DNA of 64,000 bases. Source: Streptantibioticus silvisoli (GTDB lineage Bacteria; Actinomycetota; Actinomycetes; Streptomycetales; Streptomycetaceae). The stretch covers positions 1-64,000 of the forward strand of contig NZ_JAAGKO020000027.1 in NCBI RefSeq assembly GCF_027947535.2. The letters run 5' to 3'. The notes below the pieces were generated by a model. The model was given only the letters and a program-made list of their open reading frames with translations, ran no database searches and was not told the origin of the DNA. Each line of letters starts with the position of its first letter. The first letter of the stretch is position 1. A program made the translations under genes and the position numbers. This document shows, piece by piece, positions 38,196 through 45,434 of the stretch.

Positions 38196-40118
38196 ATGCC
38201 TGTCGAGTCGGTCTTCCCGCGCCTGGAAGCGCTGCTGCCGCACGTCCAGAAGCCGATCCAGTACGTCGGTGGAGAGCTCAACTCCACTGTCAAGGACTGG
38301 GACGCCTGCGACGTGCGCTGGGCGCTGATGTACCCCGACGCCTACGAGGTCGGGCTGCCCAACCAGGGCGTCATGATCCTCTACGAGGTGCTCAACGAGC
38401 GGGAGGGCGTGCTGGCCGAACGCACCTACAGCGTCTGGCCGGACCTGGAGGCGCTGATGCGGGAGCACGACGTCCCGCAGTTCACCGTCGACGCGCACCG
38501 GCCGGTCAAGGCGTTCGACCTGTTCGGCCTCTCGTTCTCCACCGAGCTGGGCTACACCAACATGCTCGCCGCGCTCGACCTGGCCGGCATCCCGCTGGCC
38601 GCGGCCGACCGCACCACCGACGACCCGATCGTGGTCGCCGGCGGCCACGCCGCGTTCAACCCGGAGCCGGTCGCCGACTTCATCGACGCCGCCGTCATCG
38701 GCGACGGCGAGCAGGCGGTGCTGGAGATCACCGAGGTCGTGCGCGCCTGGAAGGCCGAGGGCATGCCCGGCGGCCGCGACGAGGTCCTGCTGCGGCTGGC
38801 GAAGACCGGCGGGGTGTACGTCCCGCGGTACTACGACGTGGAGTACCTGCCGGACGGCCGCATCGCCCGTGTGGTGCCCAACGCCTCCGGCGTGCCGTGG
38901 CGGGTCTCCAAGCACACCGTCATGGACCTCGACGAGTGGCCGTACCCCAAGCAGCCGCTGGTGCCGCTGGCCGAGACCGTGCACGAGCGGATGTCGGTGG
39001 AGATCTTCCGCGGCTGCACCCGCGGCTGCCGCTTCTGCCAGGCGGGCATGATCACCCGCCCGGTGCGCGAGCGCAGCATCACCGGCATCGGCGAGATGGT
39101 CGAGGCCGGCCTGAAGGCCACCGGTTTCGAGGAGGTCGGCCTGCTGTCGCTGTCGTCGGCCGACCACACCGAGATCGCCGACGTCGCCAAGGGCCTGGCC
39201 GACCGGTACGCCGAGGACAAGATCGGCCTGTCCCTGCCCTCCACCCGCGTCGACGCGTTCAACATCGACCTGGCCAACGAGCTGACCCGCAACGGGCGCC
39301 GCTCCGGCCTGACGTTCGCCCCCGAGGGCGGCAGCGAGCGCATCCGCAAGGTCATCAACAAGATGGTCTCCGAGGAGGACCTGATCCGCACGGTCTCCAC
39401 CGCCTACGGCAACGGCTGGCGGCAGGTCAAGCTGTACTTCATGTGCGGCCTGCCCACCGAGACCGACGACGACGTCCTGCAGATCGCCGACATGGCCACC
39501 CGGGTCATCGCCAAGGGCCGCGAGGTCTCCGGGCAGAACGACATCCGCTGCACGGTGTCCATCGGCGGGTTCGTGCCCAAGCCGCACACCCCGTTCCAGT
39601 GGGCGCCGCAGCTGTCCGCCGAGGAGACCGACGCCCGGCTGCGCAAGCTGCGCGACAAGATCCGCGGCGACAAGAAGTACGGCCGCTCGATCGGCTTCCG
39701 CTACCACGACGGCAAGCCCGGCATCGTCGAGGGCCTGCTCTCGCGCGGCGACCGCCGGCTCGGCGCGGTCATCCGCGCGGTCTACGAGGACGGCGGCCGC
39801 TTCGACGGCTGGCGCGAGTACTTCAGCTACGACCGCTGGATGGAGGCCGCCGCCAAGACCCTGCCGTCCGTCGGCCTCGACGTCGACTGGTACACCACCC
39901 GCGAGCGCACCTACGAGGAGGTCCTGCCCTGGGACCACCTCGACTCCGGCCTGGACAAGGACTGGCTCTGGCAGGACTGGCAGGACTCGCTCGACGAGAC
40001 CGAGGTCGAGGACTGCCGCTGGACCCCGTGCTTCGACTGCGGCGTCTGCCCCCAGCTCTCCACCGAGATCCAGATCGGCCCCACCGGCCAGAAGCTCCTG
40101 CCGCTGTCGGTGAAGTAG
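38196..40118 (+). CDS. B12-binding-domain radical SAM protein, TIGR03960 type
   Basis: A 640-residue radical SAM enzyme of unknown substrate. An N-terminal Rossmann-like cobalamin-binding-type region (to about 200) precedes the cluster motif GCTRGCRFCQAG (Cx3Cx2C) near residue 275, and FAPEGGSERIRKVINK follows. The C-terminus has CRWTPCFDCGVC. Family members occur next to a TIGR03936 protein, sometimes fused to it; here that partner (44393) is displaced by about 4.3 kb. ATG 38196 has GAGAGA upstream; ATG 38181 is an alternative with no ribosome site. The 220-bp spacer before it contains imperfect GCGGAACC repeats. Confidence 0.92.
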   Translation: MPVESVFPRLEALLPHVQKPIQYVGGELNSTVKDWDACDVRWALMYPDAYEVGLPNQGVMILYEVLNEREGVLAERTYSVWPDLEALMREHDVPQFTVDAHRPVKAFDLFGLSFSTELGYTNMLAALDLAGIPLAAADRTTDDPIVVAGGHAAFNPEPVADFIDAAVIGDGEQAVLEITEVVRAWKAEGMPGGRDEVLLRLAKTGGVYVPRYYDVEYLPDGRIARVVPNASGVPWRVSKHTVMDLDEWPYPKQPLVPLAETVHERMSVEIFRGCTRGCRFCQAGMITRPVRERSITGIGEMVEAGLKATGFEEVGLLSLSSADHTEIADVAKGLADRYAEDKIGLSLPSTRVDAFNIDLANELTRNGRRSGLTFAPEGGSERIRKVINKMVSEEDLIRTVSTAYGNGWRQVKLYFMCGLPTETDDDVLQIADMATRVIAKGREVSGQNDIRCTVSIGGFVPKPHTPFQWAPQLSAEETDARLRKLRDKIRGDKKYGRSIGFRYHDGKPGIVEGLLSRGDRRLGAVIRAVYEDGGRFDGWREYFSYDRWMEAAAKTLPSVGLDVDWYTTRERTYEEVLPWDHLDSGLDKDWLWQDWQDSLDETEVEDCRWTPCFDCGVCPQLSTEIQIGPTGQKLLPLSVK

Positions 40119-40145
40119 CCCCCGGCGCGTTCCGCCCGCCCCGGG

Positions 40146-40172
40146 CCCCCGTCGACCGCGGTCGGCGGGGGT
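40146..40172 (+). terminator. Terminator after the radical SAM gene
   Basis: CCCCCGTCGACC pairs with GGTCGGCGGGGG (12 bp with one G-T pair) around a two-base centre, followed by TCTTCG. It marks the left limit of the accessory island. Confidence 0.75.
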
Positions 40173-40253
40173 CTTCGCCGTTCCGTCCGGCCGAGCAGCC
40201 CCGGGAGCGCGTCGGAACGCCGCTTCGGGTTGTGGGGTTGGAGCAGGGGCCGG

Positions 40254-40817
40254 CTATTCCGTGATCTGGTCCATCAGCGCCAGATCGGCCTGTGCGTGCT
40301 GGCAGGGCTGCCGTGCTTCGGAGAACACGACACGTCGGTAACCGCGGGGCAGAGGAGTCGGTTTGACCTGGGGAACGGCCGCGATCTCGGGGCCGGCGTC
40401 GAGTTCCGCCCAGATGATCTTTCCGCCCTTTTTCATGGTCATCGCACCGTAGCCTTTGCTCAGTGCCTGCACGATGGCGAGCCCACGCCCGACTTCGTCA
40501 TGCTCCTTGGCAGACGGGGGCGGGCTGGCGGGCTTGTTGCTGTCGTTGTCCCACACCTCGATGAACAGCGTTTCGCCCGCCACGCGCACCTGCACCGCGA
40601 GCAGTGCCAGCCGTTCCAGGTCGGCGTACGTCGGGTTCGGGTCGGTGATCCCGGTGGCTTCGACGGCGTTGGTGACCAGCTCCGACACGATCACTTCTGC
40701 GTCGTCCACGAGGTTTTCCAGCAACCACGACCGGAGCGTGTGGTTGACGAACGCGCGTGCGCATCCGGGTGCCGTCACCGTGGCCGCGCACTTGAGGCGA
40801 TTTACCAGCAGTTGCAT
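40254..40817 (-). CDS. HATPase-domain protein, anti-sigma-factor-like
   Basis: A 187-residue GHKL ATPase of the RsbW/SpoIIAB type: N-box ELVTNAVEAT near residue 48, G1 box VWDNDSN near 88 and G2 box GRGLAIVQALS near 111. The short form lacks a sensor domain. Such proteins are regularly encoded beside XRE/DUF397 gene pairs in streptomycetes. GGAGG lies six bases before ATG. It begins three bases after the stop of the Cys-rich gene upstream, so the two are one operon. Codon use is less GC-biased than in the flanking core genes. Confidence 0.88.
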   Translation of the reverse strand: MQLLVNRLKCAATVTAPGCARAFVNHTLRSWLLENLVDDAEVIVSELVTNAVEATGITDPNPTYADLERLALLAVQVRVAGETLFIEVWDNDSNKPASPPPSAKEHDEVGRGLAIVQALSKGYGAMTMKKGGKIIWAELDAGPEIAAVPQVKPTPLPRGYRRVVFSEARQPCQHAQADLALMDQITE

Positions 40818-40820
40818 TGC

Positions 40821-41549
40821 CTACCTCCGAGAATGGCCTGTTCGGCGAGCGGGTGCCGAGAGTTCGGATGCGAAGTCGACGAGGGTGTAGTGGTCGAGCT
40901 TCACGACCAGTTGTGCGGCGTGGATGAGGCCGATTCGGGTGTCCGCGAAGGGCATAGTGCCGATGGGGTGGGTCGCGTCAGGGATCGGAACCGTTCCCGA
41001 CCGGGGCATGTGCATGACCCCGTTCACCCCGTACAGGCGCGGTGCGCGGCAGCGAATGCCGACGTAGTCGTCCCTGAGGTGTGGGCATGCGCTCACGGAG
41101 ACCGGTACACAGCGAATGCAGACCGGCGGATGAGTGATCTTGATGGGTGCGGGCCATGGCTGCCACTCGTAGTCAGTGCGGCTCAGCAGGAACAGGACTC
41201 CGTCATTGGTGGCTTCAGGTCGGGTCGGGGTCCCGCAGACCTGACAAAGGAGCCCGCCCATGGCGCGACGCTGCCGCCCGGCGTGGGTTTTGCCGAACAA
41301 AGGTTTCCCCTGCCCCGGCTTGTTTGCCGCGCGCCGCCACAGCACCCCGAAAGCGTCACGGTCGCGCGGGCGTTCGTTCGCGAACCCGATCCGATCGCCG
41401 CGCCACACGAGGCGCGGCTGGGCGCGGACTTCACCGCTCCAGGCCGTGATGAACGGGACCTTCCTGCGCAGGCGATCAGATGCAGGGGCCGGGGTGTACC
41501 TGCCGATCGGTGGCACGTCGTGCGGGGCCACGCCTGGCGCATCAATCAT
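40821..41549 (-). CDS. Cys-rich probable zinc-binding protein, unknown function
   Basis: A 242-residue protein I cannot name. It has C102-x2-C105, C144-x2-C147, then C155-P-H157 and C167, which look like zinc sites. Upstream is a basic region (WRRAANKPGQGKPLFGKTHAGRQRR), and the C-terminal part is IGLIHAAQLVVKLDHYTLVDFASE. I have seen similar proteins next to HATPase and XRE genes in streptomycetes. ATG 41549 has AGGGAG eight bases upstream. It is divergent from the XRE gene across 251 bp. Confidence 0.7.
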   Translation of the reverse strand: MIDAPGVAPHDVPPIGRYTPAPASDRLRRKVPFITAWSGEVRAQPRLVWRGDRIGFANERPRDRDAFGVLWRRAANKPGQGKPLFGKTHAGRQRRAMGGLLCQVCGTPTRPEATNDGVLFLLSRTDYEWQPWPAPIKITHPPVCIRCVPVSVSACPHLRDDYVGIRCRAPRLYGVNGVMHMPRSGTVPIPDATHPIGTMPFADTRIGLIHAAQLVVKLDHYTLVDFASELSAPARRTGHSRR

Positions 41550-41759
41550 CAGTTGTCTCCCTTGTGGAAACCCCGCCCGGGTCACGTTGCCCGGTGGCGA
41601 GGGAGTCGGGCCCCAAACGTGCTGGCTGCGGCGTGTCCGGGCGGCCACCGCCTTGCCTCGCGGCGTGCGGCGTGATCGTTCGACGCAGGCCCATCCGCTG
41701 CTCTCCGTAGCATCTCCGCTACCGGGCACGGGTTCAGAGTGGAGCAGGACAGGGAAGTC

Positions 41760-41779
41760 TTCAACTTGCGTAAGTTGAA
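41760..41779. promoter_or_regulatory. Perfect dyad operator candidate before the XRE gene
   Basis: TTCAACTT (41760-41767), GCGT, AAGTTGAA (41772-41779): 8-bp arms around four bases, 21 bp before the TTG start. A third half-like GGTTGAA overlaps the start codon. A second dyad GTAGC-N6-GCTAC lies at 41707-41722, between the divergent promoters. Confidence 0.7.
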
Positions 41780-41800
41780 CGAAGAGTTGGATGGAAAAGG

Positions 41801-42628
41801 TTGAACCGGAAAGACTTGGACCCTGAGGAGTCACCAGGGGCGGCATTCGGCGAACGTCTGCGCAGATTGCGAGATGATCAGGGCTGGACGCAGGATGAGT
41901 TGGCGGACCGGATCGGCTACTCCGGGACGCACATCTCGGCGGTAGAAACTGGCCGTCGTTCCCCAACTCCCCGTTTCGCGGCGGCCGCTGACAAGGCGTT
42001 CGGGACTGGTGATCGCTTCGAGCGTCAGAGTCGTGCGGTACGGCATACGGCATTGCTGGAGGGGTTCCCTGAGTACGTCGCTCACGAGCGACGTGCAACG
42101 GAGATCAGACTGTTCGAACTGGGCATCGTTCCGGGGCTGCTTCAGACCCCGGAGTACGCCGCTGCCATCACCAGGGGTGCTGTGAGGCGGGGGGCCATCA
42201 CGAAGCAGCAAGCTGAGGAACGGCTGTCACTGCTCGCAGACCGCCAAGCGTCCTTGACGCGGTCCCCGGTCCCGCTGGTGTACGCGGTTCTGGACGAAAG
42301 CTGCGTTCGGCGTACGGTGGGCGGCTCCGCGGTGATGGCCGACCAGTTGGACCGACTCGTCGAGTTCGCCGAACAGCCGTCCACAGTGTTTCAAATCGCA
42401 CCATATGATCTTGGAGAACGACGAGCGTTTGACCTGCCTCTGTACATCTTGACGATGCCGGATCGTTCGCTTGTGTCGTACGCCGAGTCTGCACAGCAAG
42501 GGCGTCTGGAGCGTGATATGAGCTTCGTGCTGCCCTTGATGACGGCCTACCATCAGCTACAGGCCGAAGCGTCCCCGCAGGCGGACTCGGTAACCATGAT
42601 CACCCGGTTACGAAAGGGCACTCCGTGA
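41801..42628 (+). CDS. XRE-family regulator with DUF5753 domain
   Basis: A 275-residue WhiJ-like DNA-binding protein: HTH about residues 15-70 (FGERLRRLRDDQGWTQDELADRIGYSGTHIS in sense) and a DUF5753 ligand-binding-like domain from about 90 (FELGIVPGLLQTPEYA to the C-terminus). TTG 41801 is used because family members typically start NRKxLDPExSP. Codon 270 is TTA (42608-42610), which in streptomycetes makes translation depend on the bldA tRNA. It is coupled to the DUF397 gene, whose GTG overlaps its stop. Confidence 0.9.
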   Translation: MNRKDLDPEESPGAAFGERLRRLRDDQGWTQDELADRIGYSGTHISAVETGRRSPTPRFAAAADKAFGTGDRFERQSRAVRHTALLEGFPEYVAHERRATEIRLFELGIVPGLLQTPEYAAAITRGAVRRGAITKQQAEERLSLLADRQASLTRSPVPLVYAVLDESCVRRTVGGSAVMADQLDRLVEFAEQPSTVFQIAPYDLGERRAFDLPLYILTMPDRSLVSYAESAQQGRLERDMSFVLPLMTAYHQLQAEASPQADSVTMITRLRKGTP

Positions 42629-42834
42629 CGACCGAATCCCCCCTTTGGTTCAAGAGTTCGCACAGCAGCAACGGCGGCGCGTGCGTCGAGATCGCCACCA
42701 ACCTCGTTGCCCCTTGCGGCATCGTTCCCGTCCGGGACTCCAAGGACCCGGACGGCCCGGCGCTGACATTCGCCGCCGAGACGTGGTCGGCGTTCGTGGA
42801 CGCGGTGGGCGCGGGCCGGTTCGGCGCCGTCTGA
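42625..42834 (+). CDS. DUF397 protein
   Basis: A 69-residue small acidic protein with the family pattern WFKSSHSSNGGACVEIA, VPVRDSKDPDGPALTF and WSAFVDAV. DUF397 proteins nearly always follow a XRE/DUF5753 regulator and are thought to antagonise it, sometimes in a toxin-antitoxin-like manner. GTG overlaps the preceding TGA (GTGA). Confidence 0.92.
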   Translation: MTTESPLWFKSSHSSNGGACVEIATNLVAPCGIVPVRDSKDPDGPALTFAAETWSAFVDAVGAGRFGAV

Positions 42835-43046
42835 GCTTCTCGGCGTCCGGGGCGCAGGGAGCCCCAGTGCGACCATGAGGCTTGAAGATCCAGGAGATCG
42901 CGGTAGTACTCGCTGACTTAGCCGGGCTGAGGGCGGCGCGGCGGCCTTCGTTTGAGGAGTCAGGTTCCGACCATCCACCTGGATTCACATTTCCTTCACA
43001 TTCCTGCCATGATGGCCCCTCAGATCTCAGTTCCGTGGGGGGATTC

Positions 43047-43763
43047 ATGTCTGACCACACGCCATCTTGGGCGCAACCACCAAACGAAGAAGGCCCACGG
43101 CAGGCCCCCGTGAGCCTTCCGGCCCCGCCGCAACCCCAGTTCTTCCCCGGCCCGCAAACAACCAGCGGCGGGTCCGCGTACGGTCCGCCCGGCCAGGTCC
43201 CACCGCCGTGGATGACTGCCCCGGCCGGCGTCCCGAAGAAGAACCGCACGTGGATCAAGTACGCGGCGACAGCGTTCGTCGCCATGTCCATCGGTGTCGT
43301 CATGGGTGAAGGCGGGGGCGCCGCGCCGAAGACGGCCACGGCCGTACCCGCCCCGACCGTAACGGTGACGGTGGCGCCTCGGCAGGCCACGGCGAAGCAT
43401 CCCGTCAAGCAGAAAGCGCAACCGGCCGCGGCGGTCACGCACCCGACGCACAAGCCTGTCCCGCCCGCGGTATCGAAGGACACGGTGACCTACGTGGTGA
43501 CCGGCAGTTCGGCGGAGGTCACCTACGGGCCGGCCGGGTCGGACTTCAACGGGCATGTGCCGATGACGGTGTCAAAGAAGTTGGGATCTCCGTCGTACTA
43601 CGCGATCAACGCCCAGTTGCAGGGCGGCGGCACCGTCACCTGCAAGATCGAGGTGAACGGAAAGACGATTTCCCACGCCACGGCGTCGGGCGGCTACAAC
43701 ATCGCCTCCTGTGAGATCACGCAGGACCTGTTCGACTCGGGCTGGCAGGACGCCAACGGCTGA
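43047..43763 (+). CDS. MmpS-like membrane-anchored protein
   Basis: A 238-residue protein: Pro-rich cytoplasmic tail (1-72), basic KKNR, one transmembrane helix (YAATAFVAMSIGVVMG), a Pro/Thr/Lys-rich linker, and an extracellular beta domain with YVVTGSSAEVTYGPAG, YYAINAQLQGGGTVTCKIEVNGK and SGGYNIASCEI. The domain resembles MmpS/DUF4333-like beta sandwiches and has two Cys that could bridge. No MmpL partner is present. ATG follows TGGGGGGA. Confidence 0.75.
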   Translation: MSDHTPSWAQPPNEEGPRQAPVSLPAPPQPQFFPGPQTTSGGSAYGPPGQVPPPWMTAPAGVPKKNRTWIKYAATAFVAMSIGVVMGEGGGAAPKTATAVPAPTVTVTVAPRQATAKHPVKQKAQPAAAVTHPTHKPVPPAVSKDTVTYVVTGSSAEVTYGPAGSDFNGHVPMTVSKKLGSPSYYAINAQLQGGGTVTCKIEVNGKTISHATASGGYNIASCEITQDLFDSGWQDANG

Positions 43764-43778
43764 GCCCCCGCCCGTACG

Positions 43779-43807
43779 AGAGCGGCCTCCCTGTGCGAGG
43801 CCGCTCT
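43779..43807 (+). terminator. Terminator after the MmpS-like gene
   Basis: An 11-bp perfect stem, AGAGCGGCCTC at 43779-43789 against 43797-43807, with a seven-base loop, 15 bases after the stop. Confidence 0.85.
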
Positions 43808-44392
43808 GCGTTGCCGGGTGAGGGGCCGCCGGTCACGATGCCCGGTTCTTCGCCGCTGACCACACCGGTCCGACCGGTGGATGCCAGTGCGGTGCCCGGC
43901 CGTCGACGATGAACGGAAGACCTCCGCTCGCGCGGGGCCGACACTTGCCGACCGGCCGGCATCGCGTACCACCAGCCCGCTTCGCATCCGCTTCGAGGAA
44001 CGCCTCATGCCCGGCCGGAGCCGGGGCGCGGCGAGGGCCAGGGCCGGTGGGCGGGCCAGCGGTAGTGATGACCTCTTCCCCGGGTGGAGGCCCCCGCCGG
44101 CGAATGCGACACGCTGCGCGACCGGCGGGGGCCCGTCCTGAACGGTGCCCGGCACGTTCGACTCCGTCGGTACGCCACGGACCCGGCCCACGCATTCCGG
44201 TGACTTCGACGCAGGGATCGGCCGGAGCGGCCGGCGATTCGGTCGGTGGTTCGGGGCGTCCGCCGCGGAGGGTGTCGTCCCGCTGACGCCGGGAGGGCCG
44301 GCCGGCCGGTTGCGTGTGCGGGGTCCGGCGCGGACCGCGTAACCTTGGAGGGGAACGACCCACCGCACGAGACCGTGTAAGGACTGACGACA
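43808..44392. other. Gene-poor spacer with a long hairpin
   Basis: About 585 bp with no reading frame I can support on either strand. It contains GGCCCCCGCCGG (44090-44101) pairing perfectly with 44123-44134 across a 21-base loop, a possible terminator or decayed element end. AAGGA at 44379-44383 serves the next gene. The stretch forms the right margin of the accessory island and may be remnant DNA. Confidence 0.6.
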
Positions 44393-45220
44393 CTGGGCAA
44401 GCGACAGCCCGAAGGCCCGCCGCCCGCACCCGCGGTGCAGCGCATCCGACTGCGCTACACCAAGCGCGGCCGCCTCCGGTTCACCAGCCACCGAGACTTC
44501 CAGCGCGCGTTCGAGCGGGCCCTGCGCCGCGCCGAGGTGCCCATGGCGTACTCGGCGGGCTTCACCCCGCACCCCAAGGTCTCCTACGCGGGCGCCGCCC
44601 CCACCGGCGTCGCCAGCGAGGCGGAGTACCTGGAGATCGCCCTCACGCAGACCCGGGACCCCGAGGCGCTGCGGCTGCTGCTGGACGAGTCGCTGCCGGC
44701 CGGCCTCGACGTCACCGAAGCCGTCGAGGCGCACACCCCGGGGCTGGCGGACCGGATGACCGCGTCCGAGTGGACCCTGCGGCTGGAGGGCGTCGAGCCC
44801 GCCGAGGCGGAACGCGCGGTGCGGGCCTTCCTGGCCGCCGAGACCGTCGAGGTCAGCAGGAACACCAAGAACGGCCTGCGGACCTTCGACGCCCGCAGTG
44901 CCGTCACCGCGCTGTCGGTCGCCGATGGTGCGGAATCCGGTACCGATAGGCCCGCGCCGGTAGCTTGTGCGATACTGCGCCTGGTGGTTCGGCATGCAAC
45001 GCCTGCCGTTCGACCCGACGACGTCCTGTCCGGCCTCTGTTCGACGGCCGACCTCGCGCCGCCGGTCCCCGCAGCGGTGACCAGGCTGGCGCAGGGGCCG
45101 CTCGACGAGGGGACCGGCACGGTGACCGACCCGTTGGCGCCAGACCGCGACGCCGCCGAGGCCGCCGCTTCCACGGCCGCCGAGATGTCCGTCGCGACGG
45201 CACCGGGTGGTTCCGCGTAG
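44393..45220 (+). CDS. TIGR03936-type (DUF2344) radical-SAM-associated protein
   Basis: A 275-residue partner of the TIGR03960 radical SAM protein. The core is QRIRLRYTKRGRLRFTSHRDFQRAFERALRRA, then FTPHPKVSYA. I place the start at CTG 44393, because AAGGA lies nine bases upstream and the reading GKRQPEGPPPAPAV that follows matches the N-terminus I recall for streptomycete homologues. The first in-frame GTG (44435) has no ribosome site and would remove it. It is followed closely by rne. Confidence 0.85.
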   Translation: MGKRQPEGPPPAPAVQRIRLRYTKRGRLRFTSHRDFQRAFERALRRAEVPMAYSAGFTPHPKVSYAGAAPTGVASEAEYLEIALTQTRDPEALRLLLDESLPAGLDVTEAVEAHTPGLADRMTASEWTLRLEGVEPAEAERAVRAFLAAETVEVSRNTKNGLRTFDARSAVTALSVADGAESGTDRPAPVACAILRLVVRHATPAVRPDDVLSGLCSTADLAPPVPAAVTRLAQGPLDEGTGTVTDPLAPDRDAAEAAASTAAEMSVATAPGGSA

Positions 45221-45434
45221 GAGCGGTCGTCGAGCGCCACCGCCGAACCGGGAGCCACCCGGGTCCGGTGACGCACCGACCAGCAGACTTTCGCCGACCC
45301 GCGAGGCGGGCCCGGCGAGCGAGACGATAGCTCCCGTGTGGCGCACGCGCCCCGGACGGCGGCGCCGCTCTTCCAGCGGCACCGTGGCCGGAACAGAGCG
45401 CGGCGCCCGGGAGCGTGACGGGAGACAGGCCCGC

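Noticed and set aside
40180-44392. Integrative element or prophage remnant
   Set aside because: No integrase, excisionase, replication or phage gene and no flanking direct repeat was seen, so I call it only an accessory island.
43833-44429. A 198-codon minus-strand frame in the island margin
   Set aside because: Arg/Pro/Gly-rich without recognisable motifs or ribosome site, and it would cover the ribosome site of the TIGR03936 gene.
45207-45434. Extension of rne to a start at 45207
   Set aside because: It would overlap the preceding gene and encode a shadow-like Arg/Pro stretch. ATG 45435 has a ribosome site and the expected N-terminus.
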